NCBI GenBank assembly: GCA_963976055.1
Contig: CAXBJB010000007.1
Span: 248,001 to 312,000, forward strand
From: UBA1479 sp963976055
GTDB taxonomy: Bacteria > Pseudomonadota > Alphaproteobacteria > Rhodospirillales > Casp-alpha2
Length of the DNA: 64,000 nt
Reading direction: 5' to 3'
How positions within the stretch are numbered: the first letter of the stretch is position 1; each line of letters opens with the position of its first letter. Positions 54,207 to 64,000 of the stretch are shown here, one piece after another. The notes under the pieces are model-generated. The model was not told the DNA's origin. It ran no database searches and worked only from the letters and a program-made list of their open reading frames with translations. A program made the position numbers and the translations under genes.

Positions 54207-57200
54207 TCATTCGGTGGCGTCCTCGATGGGCGGCAGGTCCGCTGCCGGGCCGTCGATCAGGTCCTGGTAGATATCGAACACGGCCTGGGCCGTTTCCATC
54301 ATCATGCGTTTCAGGCTGTCGAAATCTTCGGCCCCCGCGACGCGCACCAGGTCGTCGGCCAGGGCGCCGGATATCAGGTCTTCCTTTTCCTTGGTCAGAG
54401 TGCCCTCGATGGTTTCGGCCAGCAGGCCGAGGATGCCCATCCAAAGCTCCTGGGCCCGCATCAGGGTCCGCCAATGGGCGGTGGCGAGCACGCCCGCCGA
54501 TTTCAATTTGTCCAGGCTGGCGGCCGTGTTGGCGTCGCGGATATCCGGGTGGTCGCCGATATGACGCAGGGTCAGGTATTGCACGATGAAGGCGATGTCG
54601 ACCAGGCCGCCGCGCAGGTTCTTGACGTCCCAGATGCAGTCGGAAGTCTTTTCCTTCGCGATGCGCTGGCGCATGTCGGCGGCGTCGCGCAGCAGCTTCA
54701 CCGGGTCCACGGGATCGCCCAGGATGGCGGCGATGGCATCCTCGACCCGGCCGCGCAGGTCGCCGGTGCCGGCCACGGCGCGGGCGCGGACCAGGGCCAT
54801 GCGCTCCCAGGTCCAGGCCGATTCATCGTGGTACTTGCGGAACGCGGTCAGCGACGTGGCCAGCGGTCCCTTGGTGCCCGACGGGCGTAGGCGCATGTCG
54901 ACCTCGTACAGCGGCCCCTCCACCATCATCGCCGTGACAGCGTTGATGGTGCGCTGGGTCAGGCGGCCGAAATACTGGGCGGGGGCAAGGGGCCGCGCGC
55001 CATCCGATTCCTCGTCGTCGGCGTCGTAGACGAAGATCAGGTCCAGGTCCGAGGCCGCGGTCATTTCCCGGCTGCCCAGGCGGCCGAGCGCGACGATGGC
55101 GATCTCGCCGCCGGGGATGCGGCCGTGGCCTGCGGCGAAGTCGTTGGCGACGCGGGCCAGCACCGCGCCCAGCGCCGTTTCGGCGATGTCTGAGAGCGCG
55201 CACGAGGCATCCAGCGGCGCAATCCGGGCATCCAGGCGCTGCACGCCGATCTGAAAGCGGCGGTCGTTGGCCCAACGGCGGCAGGTGATCAGCACGTCTT
55301 CCAGGTCGCGGCAGGCCTTCAGTTGGGCCTCAAGTTCGTCGTGCAGGCCCGAAAGGTCCGGCGGCGGGTCGAAGAAATCGGCGGTCAGCACGCTGTCCAG
55401 GATCGACGCGTGGTTGCCCATGTGCTCCGCCAGCTTGGGCGCCTTGCCGGCGATCTCGACCACCAGAGACAACAGGTGCGGGTTGGAATGGAACATGGAA
55501 AACAACTGCACCCCGCCGGGCAGCACCTTGAGGAAGCTGTCGAAGCGCAGGAAGGTCTTGTCCGGCTCCGGCGTCTTGGCGATGGCGCGCAGCAGCACGG
55601 GCATCAGTTCGGTCAACAGTTCGCGGGACCGGGTCGACCGCATGGCCCGGTAGCGCCCGTGGTGCCAGGCCCGGATCTGGGCATCGACGCGGGTCGGTTC
55701 CTCGAACCCCATCTTGCGGATGGTCGCCAGCGTGTCCGGATCGGCCTCGCCGCCGGTGAACACAAGATTGCCGCCGGCGCCGTCCTGATCCGCCTCGGCG
55801 CTGAGCGCCGGCGCGTCGCCGAACAGGGCCCCGTAATGGGTCTGCACCCGCTCAAGGTGGCCGGTCAGGGCCTCGGCGAAGGCGTCACCCGTGGCATAGC
55901 CCATGAAGGCGGCGAAGGCGTCGAAGGCTTCCGGTGCTTCGGGCAGGGTGTGGGTCTGCTCGTCGTTGACCATCTGCAGGCGGTGTTCGACTTGGCGCAG
56001 GAAATCATAGGCGGCCTTCATGTCGGCTGCCGCCTCGGGCGCCACCTGTTCCAGGGCGACCAGGCAGTCGATGGCGGCCTTGGTGCCGGACAGGCGCAGG
56101 TCCGGGATACGCCCGCCCCAGATCAGCTGTTGGGTCTGGGCGAAGAACTCGATCTCGCGGATGCCGCCGCCGCCCAGCTTGACGTTGTGGCCAAGCGCCT
56201 TGATCGCGCCGATGCCGCGATGCGCGTTGATCTGGCGCTTAATCGAATGAATGTCCTGGATCGCCGCGAAATCCAGGTGCTTGCGCCAGATGAAGGGGCG
56301 CAGCCATTCCAGGAACCGCGTGCCGGCCTCCAGGTCGCCGGCCACGGCGCGGGCCTTGATCATGGCGGCGCGTTCCCAGTTCTGGCCCAGGCTCTCGTAA
56401 TAGCTTTCGGCGGCCAGGACCGAAATCGCCAGCGGCGTGGCGCTGGGGTCCGGGCGCAGACGCAGGTCCGTGCGGAACACATAGCCGTCGACCGTGCGCT
56501 CATCCATGATTCGGAGTATCTGGCGGACCAGCCTGACCATGGCCGGCTGCAGCTCGTCGGGTTTGGTCGTCCGGATGGCATCGGGATCGAACAGCACGAT
56601 GATGTCGATGTCCGAGGAATAGTTCAACTCCCTGGCACCCAGCTTGCCCATGCCGAGCACGACCAAGCCTGAGCCAACGGATGGCGATGCGGAATCCGCC
56701 AATTCCAGTGCGCCGCGCCGCGCCACTTCACCGAGGCAGAAATCGCAGGCCGCCTTGAGGCAGGCTTCGGCGACATCGCTGAGCCCGCCCGTGACCTGTT
56801 CCAGAGACCAATCGCCGCCGATATCGGCCATGGCGATGGTCAATGCCGCACGCTTCTTGGCGACGCGCAGGCGTGTCTTGATGGCGGGTTCGGTTTCGCC
56901 CTCGGGGGCGCCGGCAATGTCCGACAGGATGTCGGCCAGGACCGCGTCGGGGCCGTCGGACAAAATGCGCAGGGTGAACGCGGGGTCGCCCGATGCCAGG
57001 CGGCCGAGGAACGGGCTATGGGCGAACACCGCGTCCAGCAAGGCCTTGCCCGGGCCGCCGCCGGCGATTTCCGTCGCCGCCGATTCGGTACCCGGATCGG
57101 TGCTGCGGGAAACGGCGGAATCCCAATGTTCCCAGGCAACTGCCAGGGATTCGGGGTTTCCCGGGCTTGGCAGATCGGGTTTACTGCTGACGGTCGAATT

Positions 57201-57209
57201 TTCAGGCAT
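54207..57209 (-). CDS. glnE: Bifunctional glutamine synthetase adenylyltransferase/deadenylase
   Basis: The 1000-residue protein has two nucleotidyltransferase halves. The N-terminal deadenylase shows NYSSDIDIIVLFD (near 196), and the C-terminal adenylylating half shows AASDLDLIFVYD (near 716). Each has GlnD-like helical domains after it (EIEFFAQ, LRGGLVDIAFIVQYL). It sets glutamine synthetase activity with PII. The start at 57209 (MPENST) is preferred; a longer frame exists upstream, and the ribosome site is weak. It is divergent from the AsmA-like gene. Confidence 0.96.
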   Translation of the reverse strand: MPENSTVSSKPDLPSPGNPESLAVAWEHWDSAVSRSTDPGTESAATEIAGGGPGKALLDAVFAHSPFLGRLASGDPAFTLRILSDGPDAVLADILSDIAGAPEGETEPAIKTRLRVAKKRAALTIAMADIGGDWSLEQVTGGLSDVAEACLKAACDFCLGEVARRGALELADSASPSVGSGLVVLGMGKLGARELNYSSDIDIIVLFDPDAIRTTKPDELQPAMVRLVRQILRIMDERTVDGYVFRTDLRLRPDPSATPLAISVLAAESYYESLGQNWERAAMIKARAVAGDLEAGTRFLEWLRPFIWRKHLDFAAIQDIHSIKRQINAHRGIGAIKALGHNVKLGGGGIREIEFFAQTQQLIWGGRIPDLRLSGTKAAIDCLVALEQVAPEAAADMKAAYDFLRQVEHRLQMVNDEQTHTLPEAPEAFDAFAAFMGYATGDAFAEALTGHLERVQTHYGALFGDAPALSAEADQDGAGGNLVFTGGEADPDTLATIRKMGFEEPTRVDAQIRAWHHGRYRAMRSTRSRELLTELMPVLLRAIAKTPEPDKTFLRFDSFLKVLPGGVQLFSMFHSNPHLLSLVVEIAGKAPKLAEHMGNHASILDSVLTADFFDPPPDLSGLHDELEAQLKACRDLEDVLITCRRWANDRRFQIGVQRLDARIAPLDASCALSDIAETALGAVLARVANDFAAGHGRIPGGEIAIVALGRLGSREMTAASDLDLIFVYDADDEESDGARPLAPAQYFGRLTQRTINAVTAMMVEGPLYEVDMRLRPSGTKGPLATSLTAFRKYHDESAWTWERMALVRARAVAGTGDLRGRVEDAIAAILGDPVDPVKLLRDAADMRQRIAKEKTSDCIWDVKNLRGGLVDIAFIVQYLTLRHIGDHPDIRDANTAASLDKLKSAGVLATAHWRTLMRAQELWMGILGLLAETIEGTLTKEKEDLISGALADDLVRVAGAEDFDSLKRMMMETAQAVFDIYQDLIDGPAADLPPIEDATE

Positions 57210-57290
57210 ACTGATCACTTGTTTCTCAGGCCTTGGGGGGCCTGAACACTGCGGTAAGCAAAAACTGGGGTCAAGCGCGCTAACGGAGGC

Positions 57291-60200
57291 GTGGTGGCAA
57301 ACGACGTCGATCAACACGGCGGGCAGGGTGAGAATCGGACGGGTGGCCATCTAAAGCGGTGGTGCCGGGGTGCCGCGCATCTTGCTGGCGGTCTGCTGGC
57401 GGGCGTGGCCATCGTCGCGGGCCTGTTGTCGTGGCAATTGTCCAAGGGGCCGATCTCCCTCAGCTTCCTCACGCCCTATATCGAACAGGCGCTCAACGAA
57501 CGCAGCCCCGACATGCAGGTCGAACTGGGTGACACCATCCTGACTTGGGCCGGGTGGGAGCGCGCCCTCGATATCCGCGTGCTCGACGTTTTGGTGTACG
57601 ACCGCGTGGGCGCCATCGTCGCGGCGATCCCCGAAGTCTCGTTCTCGCTGTCCAGCCAGGCCCTGATCCGGCGCGGTGCGATCGTGCCGAAAAGCGTCGA
57701 ACTGTTCGGCCCGCGCCTGGTCCTGCGGCGCGGCGCCGACGGCACGTTCGAGGTCAACCTAGGCAACGCTCAATCCGACGGCAAGGACCTGTCTGACGGC
57801 AAGGGATTGGGTAGTGGGCTGCTCGACCTGCTGGTCGCCAAGGCCGGGGCTGGAAGCGGGCCCGATGCCGGCGCGCAACTGGCCTATCTGTCGCGTCTCA
57901 ACATCATCGGCGCGGAAACGGTGATCGTCGACGAAATCCTGGGCCGCCGATGGACCGCGCCGGTCGCCGACATCCGCCTGGTCCGCGACGACGCGGGCAT
58001 CCAGGGCGAGGTCGCCTTGCAGATGGATCTGAACGGCCGCCGGTCCGAGGTCACGGCCAAGGGCAGCTATCTGGTCAACGAGGGGCGCCTGGCCGTCAGC
58101 GTCGCCTTCACCGATCTCGACCCGAAGGCGCTTGCCGGCTTCCACGAATCCCTCAAGCGCTTCGAAAGCATTGAGCTTCCGCTCAAGGGGACGGTTACCT
58201 TGGGCATGACCGTCAACGGCCCGCCCGAGGATATCGGCTTCCGCTTCACGGGCGGCGAGGGCGAAATCCGCACCCCCGACCCGTATGAGGAAGCGATCGC
58301 GGTCAAATCCCTTGTTCTTGCCGGCCGCTATGACGGCCGCGTCCGGACGGCCGAAATCTTCGATTTCACCGTCGTTACCAAGGATGGCGAAAGCGTGCGC
58401 TCTCCAGGATCGGCGGCGCATCGTCTGCCGGTTTCCGGTCTGCAATTCGCCGGCAAGTACTGGATGGATGACGATCGGCTGGAGATCTCACGCCTTGCCC
58501 TCGACACGGGCGGCCCCCGGGTCACGGTGTCCGGCGCCGTGGAAGATGCGACGGGAAGCGCCGTGGGCGCCTTCGACGTGGCGCTTCGGAATGCCCCGCT
58601 GAAAGACATTCGGAAGTACTGGGCCCCGGAGTGGGCGCCCGATGTCTACAACTGGTGGACGGAGAACGTGAAGGACGGCGTGGTGCCGCGTCTCAACATG
58701 AAGGTCCGGGCCAGCGGCGGGGCAGGCGGCTGGGCGCTGACCTCGGTGGTTGGCGACATGGATTTCCGGGACACGGTCCTATCCTACCTTCCCGGCATGC
58801 CGGACATCACGGACTTGGCGGGCAAATCGACCTTCACCCACAAACGCTTTGACGCCTTCATCAGCCAGGGGAAATCGGGTGGGATGGCGCTCAGCGAGGG
58901 GCAGTTGTTCATCACTGGCTTGTCGACCGGTCGGGAACAGGCGGAAATCCAGGCGACGATCGCGGGCCAGCTCGACAAGGCGCTGGCCTTGATCGACCAT
59001 CCGCCGCTCGCCTATGCGACCAAGATGGAGGTCGACCCCAAGGGCACCAAGGGGGCGGCCAAGGTCCGTCTGCGCATCGGGTTTCCGCTGATCCTCGATC
59101 TGAAGCTGGCGGACGTGAACATCGCCGCCGACGCGCGCCTGCGCGAGGCCGCGATTCCCCATGCCCTGCATGGCTTCGACCTGGACGCCGCCGACCTGAC
59201 CATGTCCATCGACAAACGCGGCATGGAGGTCAAGGGCAACGGCATCGTCGCCGGCATGCCGGCGGATATTTCCTGGCGCGAAAACTTCGGCGAGAAAGTC
59301 GCCTTTCGCACGATCCTGGACCTATCCGGGCGCATTCCCGATGTTGAGCGCATCCGCCAGCTGGGCCTGAACGTCGGCCTTTTGAACGAGGAATACGTCA
59401 GCGGTGCCGTCGGCGCCAACCTGCGCTTCACGGTGCTGAACGACGGCGAAACGCGGGTCGAGGTTCGCGCCGACCTGGCCGAGGCGCAGCTCGCCATTGA
59501 CCGGGTGAAGTGGAAGAAGCCCTTTGGGGCCGCCGGCCGGGCGGAAATGAACGTTACTTTCAAACAGGATAAGGCGCGCGAGATCACCCATTTCGCGCTT
59601 TATGCCGAGGACCTTGCCGTCGCCGGGCGGGGAACGTTCGAGGACGACGGAAAATCCGTTCAGCGCATCGATTTCACGCGCATCAATCATGGCCGCACGG
59701 ACATGAAGGGGGCGTTGATCCGGCGCGCCGACGGTGCCTGGGACCTGGGGTTCCATGGCGCGGGGCTCGACCTGTCGCCGGTGTGGAAGGACCTGACCGA
59801 AAGCGAGGGCGGGGAGTTGTTGGGGAACTTCGTGCTCGCCGCCGAGTTCGATAAGGTCTGGATCGACGACAAACGGGCACTGACCGACGTGTCCGGCACG
59901 TTCCAGCGCGAAGACAATATCTGGCGCACGGTCTATCTGAATTCCATTCTCGAGGGGGCCACGGCGCTGAACGTGGAACTCAAGCCGGGGCCGGACGGCG
60001 GCAATCGCACCGTTGATATCAGCACCGCCGATGCTGGCATCGTGCTGCGCACGCTGGGCTTCTACGACAACATGCAGGGCGGTGCCTTGCAGTTGACAGG
60101 CACCTTCGACGATAGCCACCCCGATCATCCCCTGAAGGGCCGCTTGATGATCCGCGATTACCGCGTGCTGAAGGCCCCGGCCTTGGCGCATCTGGTCAGC

Positions 60201-60644
60201 ATCATGGCGCTGACCGGGATTCTGGACGCATTGCAGGGCGACGGCCTGGGCTTCGCCGTGCTCGACATTCCCTTCACCATGCGCTCGGGCGTGGTCGAAA
60301 TCTCCGACGCCCGCGCGGCGGGCGCGTCGCTCGGCTTCACGGCCTCGGGCACGGTCTATACCCATGCCGATATCGTCGATCTGGAAGGCACGGTGGTGCC
60401 GGCCTATGCCATCAATTCGGCCTTGGGGCGCATTCCGATCCTGGGCAACATCTTCACCGGCGGCGAAAAAGGCAGCGGCCTGTTCGCCGCCAACTTCCGC
60501 ATGACCGGCCCGCAGGAAGACCCCAAGGTCGACGTCAACCCGCTGTCGGCGCTCGCCCCCGGGTTCCTGCGCCGCCTGTTCGGCGTGTTCGGGGATTCAC
60601 CGGCGGCGCCCAAAGACCTAAACCCCGTGCCGACGCCGCAATGA
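57291..60644 (+). CDS. YhdP/AsmA-like (DUF3971) envelope protein
   Basis: The 1117-residue protein has a short basic cytoplasmic start, one membrane helix (about 30-50), and a very long periplasmic beta-rich region with the DUF3971 and AsmA-type C-terminal blocks (GGALQLTGTFDDSHPDHPLKGRLMIRDYRVLKAPALAHLVSIM; TVVPAYAINSALGRIPILG). Proteins of this type bridge the two membranes and move phospholipid. The GTG at 57291 or the next GTG is the start, with GGAGG just before. The gene overlaps the next by 4 nt (ATGA). Confidence 0.9.
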   Translation: MVANDVDQHGGQGENRTGGHLKRWCRGAAHLAGGLLAGVAIVAGLLSWQLSKGPISLSFLTPYIEQALNERSPDMQVELGDTILTWAGWERALDIRVLDVLVYDRVGAIVAAIPEVSFSLSSQALIRRGAIVPKSVELFGPRLVLRRGADGTFEVNLGNAQSDGKDLSDGKGLGSGLLDLLVAKAGAGSGPDAGAQLAYLSRLNIIGAETVIVDEILGRRWTAPVADIRLVRDDAGIQGEVALQMDLNGRRSEVTAKGSYLVNEGRLAVSVAFTDLDPKALAGFHESLKRFESIELPLKGTVTLGMTVNGPPEDIGFRFTGGEGEIRTPDPYEEAIAVKSLVLAGRYDGRVRTAEIFDFTVVTKDGESVRSPGSAAHRLPVSGLQFAGKYWMDDDRLEISRLALDTGGPRVTVSGAVEDATGSAVGAFDVALRNAPLKDIRKYWAPEWAPDVYNWWTENVKDGVVPRLNMKVRASGGAGGWALTSVVGDMDFRDTVLSYLPGMPDITDLAGKSTFTHKRFDAFISQGKSGGMALSEGQLFITGLSTGREQAEIQATIAGQLDKALALIDHPPLAYATKMEVDPKGTKGAAKVRLRIGFPLILDLKLADVNIAADARLREAAIPHALHGFDLDAADLTMSIDKRGMEVKGNGIVAGMPADISWRENFGEKVAFRTILDLSGRIPDVERIRQLGLNVGLLNEEYVSGAVGANLRFTVLNDGETRVEVRADLAEAQLAIDRVKWKKPFGAAGRAEMNVTFKQDKAREITHFALYAEDLAVAGRGTFEDDGKSVQRIDFTRINHGRTDMKGALIRRADGAWDLGFHGAGLDLSPVWKDLTESEGGELLGNFVLAAEFDKVWIDDKRALTDVSGTFQREDNIWRTVYLNSILEGATALNVELKPGPDGGNRTVDISTADAGIVLRTLGFYDNMQGGALQLTGTFDDSHPDHPLKGRLMIRDYRVLKAPALAHLVSIMALTGILDALQGDGLGFAVLDIPFTMRSGVVEISDARAAGASLGFTASGTVYTHADIVDLEGTVVPAYAINSALGRIPILGNIFTGGEKGSGLFAANFRMTGPQEDPKVDVNPLSALAPGFLRRLFGVFGDSPAAPKDLNPVPTPQ

Positions 60645-62185
60645 ATGCTTTGACAGGCCGGATCATTGCCGCCGGCCCAGGCCGGTTGGCCGTGGCGTTG
60701 GCGACCTATGTGGCGGTTCTACTGGTCCTGCGTTTGTCGTTGTTTCCGGGGGGCTCCGACGACGACGCGGAAATCCTTTATTACACACAGTCCTGGGCGC
60801 TCGCCTACAAGACCGGCCAGCCGCCGCTCTATGCTTGGCTGGTCCGCGCGGCGGAGGAGATCATGGGCCCGACCATGGGGGCGGTGATCGGGGTCAAATA
60901 CGTCCTGCTCGCCGCGTTCTATGTCTTTGCCTATCGGGCCGCGCGGCGGTTGTTCACGGACAACCTGTTTGCCGCCCTGGCACCGCTGTCGTTGGTCGCT
61001 TGTTATTTCATCGGCTGGGAAACAGTCGTCAGCTATTCCCATACGGTCCTGCTGCTGGCGGCCATGGCGGCGGCGTTCTGGTTGGTCCTGCGTCTGGAAA
61101 CGCGGTCTGGATGGCTGGACTATCTGTGGGTCGCTCTGGCGGTCGCCACGGGCCTGCTCGCGAAATACAATTTCATCCTGTTCCTGGTGCCGCTGCTGGC
61201 CGCCGCGTGGCGGCATCCCGGATTGCGGTCCCGGGTGTTCTGTTTGCGCTTTTTTGCGGCGCTCGCCCTGGCGGCGGGGATCGCGGCGCTTCCCTTGGCC
61301 CATTTCCTGACCAATGCCGACGCCGTGGCCGATGCCGCCGGGGCCGGACGCCTGTTTCCCGTGGTCGACAACCGGCTGGCGGCGGCGGGCCGGGGGGTTG
61401 GGCAATTCGCCCTGGCGACCCTCGGCCTGGTATCGCCGTTCCTGCTTTTCGCCTTGGGGGTGTTCCCCGGCGCCTTGGCGCCGCTGCCCCATCCGTCGGC
61501 GCGCCTGATTAATTCGGGACGGTTCCTGGAAACCTATCTGCTGGCGCTGTTGGTGGTTTGCGTCGCGGCGATCCTGGTCACGGGGGCGGCGGACGTGCGC
61601 AACAACTGGATGGTGGTGTGGTTCCCGCTGCCGCTCTACCTGCTGCTGCGTATCAAGGTGTTCACGGATGCCGGCGGGGCGGAACGTCGCCTGCATTGGT
61701 TCACGTCCGCCCTTCTGGTCGTGGCGCTCGCCGTGCCGGCGGGCCTCGTCGGGCGGGGAATTCTGGGTCCTCAGACCTGCCGCAAATGCAATTTCTTCGT
61801 CCCTTACGAGGAACTTGCCCGCAGTCTGGTCGTTGCCGGGTTTAGCACCGGAACCATCGTCGCCGTGGATCGTCCGAACCAGATCGCCGGAAATCTGCGC
61901 CGCTATTTTCCCCACGCCCGCGTGATCAGTACCCGGTGGCGCGATTACATGCCGCCCCTGAATGCCGCCGGGCAGGCGGGGGAAGGCGGTAAATGCGCGT
62001 TGATCTGGTCCGGCGGGCCGTCCGGGGGTGGGGAGGGGCGGATGCTGGTCGAAGACTTGCGGGGGGGCATCCCCGTGCCGAAGCAGACGATCTTCCGCCG
62101 CACTTCGCATCCCCTGCTGCGCAATCCGGACAAGCGCCTGTCCTGGTCCTTCGTGGTGCTGGACGGTGAGGGCACCTGTCGCTAG
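60641..62185 (+). CDS. GT39-type membrane glycosyltransferase, copy 1
   Basis: The 514-residue protein has about 10-12 membrane helices and an N-terminal DDDAEILYYTQSWALAYKTGQPPLYAWL, which has the acidic pair of ArnT/PMT-type transferases that use lipid-linked sugar. The C-terminal periplasmic part has a CRKC pair and PHARVISTRW. It overlaps the AsmA-like stop (ATGA), so is coupled. It is a paralogue of the convergent gene behind it (see copy 2). Confidence 0.87.
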   Translation: MNALTGRIIAAGPGRLAVALATYVAVLLVLRLSLFPGGSDDDAEILYYTQSWALAYKTGQPPLYAWLVRAAEEIMGPTMGAVIGVKYVLLAAFYVFAYRAARRLFTDNLFAALAPLSLVACYFIGWETVVSYSHTVLLLAAMAAAFWLVLRLETRSGWLDYLWVALAVATGLLAKYNFILFLVPLLAAAWRHPGLRSRVFCLRFFAALALAAGIAALPLAHFLTNADAVADAAGAGRLFPVVDNRLAAAGRGVGQFALATLGLVSPFLLFALGVFPGALAPLPHPSARLINSGRFLETYLLALLVVCVAAILVTGAADVRNNWMVVWFPLPLYLLLRIKVFTDAGGAERRLHWFTSALLVVALAVPAGLVGRGILGPQTCRKCNFFVPYEELARSLVVAGFSTGTIVAVDRPNQIAGNLRRYFPHARVISTRWRDYMPPLNAAGQAGEGGKCALIWSGGPSGGGEGRMLVEDLRGGIPVPKQTIFRRTSHPLLRNPDKRLSWSFVVLDGEGTCR

Positions 62186-62195
62186 GGGCTTGGCC

Positions 62196-63743
62196 TTAGC
62201 GACAGTCGCCCGTGCCGGGAACCAGGATCACGCCGAGCGCCGCCGTCTTGCCGCCGGTCAGCATCGGCAATCCCTCCAGCGGTGAAATCACCAGACGTTG
62301 CGCCGTGTCCGGGGCGATGCCGGCGTCGAGCAGGCTGTTGGCGCCGGCGATGGCGGTGGGCCGGTTGTCGCGGTCTGCGTCCGCCGACCAGACCACAAGG
62401 CATTGACCGGCGGCCCCGGGCGCCAGGGACGGAATGACGTCGGGATGTTTCAGGCTGATGACCCGCGCATCCGGCAGGGCCGCGCGCAGGTTGCCGGGCA
62501 GCGGGTCCGGATGCCAATAGGCGACGACGGTGCCGCCCGCGAACCCCATGGCCTTAATCCTGGCGGCCAGGTCGGCGTAGGGGATGTGATGCTGGCAGCG
62601 CCCGCAGGACAGCGGCTCGAACAGGTACTTGGCGATCAGGGCCGAGGGCTGGGCCCAGAGGACCAGGGTGATGAGGGCCGCGAGCGCCCGTTGCCGGGGG
62701 GGCGGCGCGCCCGCCGCCTCGGCCCGCAGCAGTACCCAGAACGGCGCGAACAGCAGCACGAACATGTAATGGGTGCGGATGCGGAAGTCGGGCTGGATCA
62801 GGGTGCCGACGGCGGTCACGGCCAGGACCAGGATCATGTAGAGGCCGAGAACCCGGACCATGGGATGGACGGGCGCCTTCAGCGGGCGGAACGCCGCCGG
62901 AAAGCAGATCAGCGCGATCAGCCAGAACGGTGACAGGAAGCCCGCCGCCGCCTTCGCCGCGTGGGCGAGGCCGGTCAGGGAAAATCCGCCATGGGTGGCG
63001 GCCGTGTCGCCCGCCTGTGCGGCCAGGATGTCCAGGCGCTCGGCCAGCCATAGGTAGTGGGGCGCCAGGACCGCCGCCGCCACGGCGAGCGACAGGACCA
63101 GCCAGGGAGACAGCAGCCGGCGGCGCAGGTCGCGGTCCGTCAGCGCCGCCGCGAGAAGACAGACGAGGAAGATCCAGAACGCGTACTTGGCAAGCCCGCC
63201 CAGGCCGATGGCGACACCCAATAGGGCGTAATCCGCAAGGCGGCCCTGCGAGGCATCGCGCAGACGCAGCAGAAGCCACAGCACGGTGGCATAGAGGCAG
63301 GCCGTCAGGACCGTATGGCTGAACCCGGTGACGACTTCCCAGGCCACGAAATAAAACAGCACCGGCGCCAGGGCCGCCAGCCCGGCCAGGGCCCGCGTGG
63401 CGAACAGGTAGAGCGCCGCCCGCCACAGGAACAGGTACATGGCGTAAAGCAGGCTGAACTTGACGATGTTGACGGTCCACAGGTTCGGCCCCGTGACCTG
63501 GGACACGGCCATGACCAACCAGGTGTAGAGCGGCGGATTGCGGACCTGATAGCCCCAGGCGAAGAACTGCGAGAAGATCAGCTGTTCGCCGTCGTCGCCG
63601 CCGGTGCCGGGGAACAGGGTCGCCCGGATCAGGGCCATGGCCAGGATGATCGCGCCGACCACCAGGGGCGGGCCCGGTTGGTCGGTCAGGATCGCGAGGT
63701 TGCGGTCAAGCAGGCGGGACAGACGCGATGCGCTTTCCGCCAT
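62196..63743 (-). CDS. GT39-type membrane glycosyltransferase, copy 2
   Basis: The 515-residue protein shares the layout of the first copy: GDDGEQLIFSQFFAWGYQVRNPPLYTWLV near the start, 10-12 helices, and CGRCQHHIPYADLAARIKAMGFAGGTVVAY and LPDARVISLKHPDV at the end. It should transfer a sugar from a polyprenyl donor to lipid or polysaccharide on the periplasmic side. It starts 8 nt after tyrS, and so is probably read with it, and ends 10 nt from copy 1. Confidence 0.87.
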   Translation of the reverse strand: MAESASRLSRLLDRNLAILTDQPGPPLVVGAIILAMALIRATLFPGTGGDDGEQLIFSQFFAWGYQVRNPPLYTWLVMAVSQVTGPNLWTVNIVKFSLLYAMYLFLWRAALYLFATRALAGLAALAPVLFYFVAWEVVTGFSHTVLTACLYATVLWLLLRLRDASQGRLADYALLGVAIGLGGLAKYAFWIFLVCLLAAALTDRDLRRRLLSPWLVLSLAVAAAVLAPHYLWLAERLDILAAQAGDTAATHGGFSLTGLAHAAKAAAGFLSPFWLIALICFPAAFRPLKAPVHPMVRVLGLYMILVLAVTAVGTLIQPDFRIRTHYMFVLLFAPFWVLLRAEAAGAPPPRQRALAALITLVLWAQPSALIAKYLFEPLSCGRCQHHIPYADLAARIKAMGFAGGTVVAYWHPDPLPGNLRAALPDARVISLKHPDVIPSLAPGAAGQCLVVWSADADRDNRPTAIAGANSLLDAGIAPDTAQRLVISPLEGLPMLTGGKTAALGVILVPGTGDCR

Positions 63744-63751
63744 CGGGCTTG

Positions 63752-64000
63752 TCAGACCGCCCGCACCAGGGCGTGGCGTTTCTTGCCGGCGCTGAGCTTG
63801 ATGACCCCGTCCTTGAGATCGCCCGATCCGGCGGTCGCCGTTTCAGAGGCAATCTTTTCGTCGTTGAGGCGCGCGCCACCGCCCTTGATCAGGCGCCGCG
63901 CCTCGCCGTTCGACGCGGCCAGACCGGCCTCGCGGAACAGTTCGAACAGGGGCACGCCGGCATCCAGGCGGGCCGCCGGCACGTCGATGGTCGGCAAGTC
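63752..64000 (-). CDS. tyrS: Tyrosyl-tRNA synthetase, C-terminal part (runs off the window)
   Basis: The 82 visible codons encode an S4-type RNA-binding domain (FELFREAGLAASNGEARRLIKGGGARLNDEKI) and the ending IKLSAGKKRHALV, which is the usual C-terminus of bacterial TyrS. The catalytic domain lies past the right end of the window. It charges tRNA-Tyr. Confidence 0.85.
   Translation of the reverse strand, partial: DLPTIDVPAARLDAGVPLFELFREAGLAASNGEARRLIKGGGARLNDEKIASETATAGSGDLKDGVIKLSAGKKRHALVRAV

Overview
The window looks like chromosomal DNA of a GC-rich, Gram-negative, flagellated alphaproteobacterium, most likely of the Rhodospirillales. This rests on gene content and protein flavour: an EipB-type envelope protein, an RNase E with an acidic insertion in its S1 region, glnE followed by bcp, a YhdP/AsmA-like giant, TRAP transport, TauD/TfdA dioxygenases and an IclR regulator. 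No rRNA, CRISPR array, intact insertion sequence or prophage was seen.

Region 1 (1-6122) is visibly more AT-rich than the rest and ends at a tRNA-Ser(GCU) gene. It carries a two-gene operon (a secreted SH3/ComEC-like metallo-beta-lactamase protein and a membrane-anchored coiled-coil/RTX-like/DUF900 hydrolase), a divergent MrcB_N-HNH nuclease and a small unknown gene. This is the best candidate for an acquired, possibly defensive, system.

Region 2 (6215-18065) holds a GIY-YIG protein beside the tRNA, an IclR regulator with a dioxygenase and two operator-like sites, a secreted SNase-like protein, an ArsR/SRPBCC pair, an AtuA-MBL-DUF4387 cassette, and a complete FecI-FecR-TonB receptor surface-signalling unit with a strong Fur box.

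Region 3 (18364-34927) holds a DctP-DctQ-DctM TRAP operon whose large permease has a long extra C-terminal domain, with an EamA exporter behind it. It continues with an aldehyde ferredoxin oxidoreductase-pirin pair, two large TPR proteins (one with a sulfotransferase domain), a catalytically atypical SDR, PAS and PilZ proteins, and a second dioxygenase with a GntR-like operator.

Region 4 (35059-50183) is mainly envelope and housekeeping: EipB, a DsbA-like thiol oxidoreductase, a lipoprotein, an M48 protease with TPRs, a gamma-glutamyltransferase-like lipoprotein lacking the expected nucleophile, a class I aminotransferase, RNase E, a periplasmic amidase, PBP1A, and prfB with its programmed +1 frameshift.

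Region 5 (50184-52970) is a small acquired patch: an unknown 740-residue protein between transposon remnants. Region 6 (52971-64000) returns to core genes: fliL, bcp, glnE, an AsmA-like protein, two convergent paralogous GT39-type membrane glycosyltransferases, and the 3' end of tyrS, which runs off the window.
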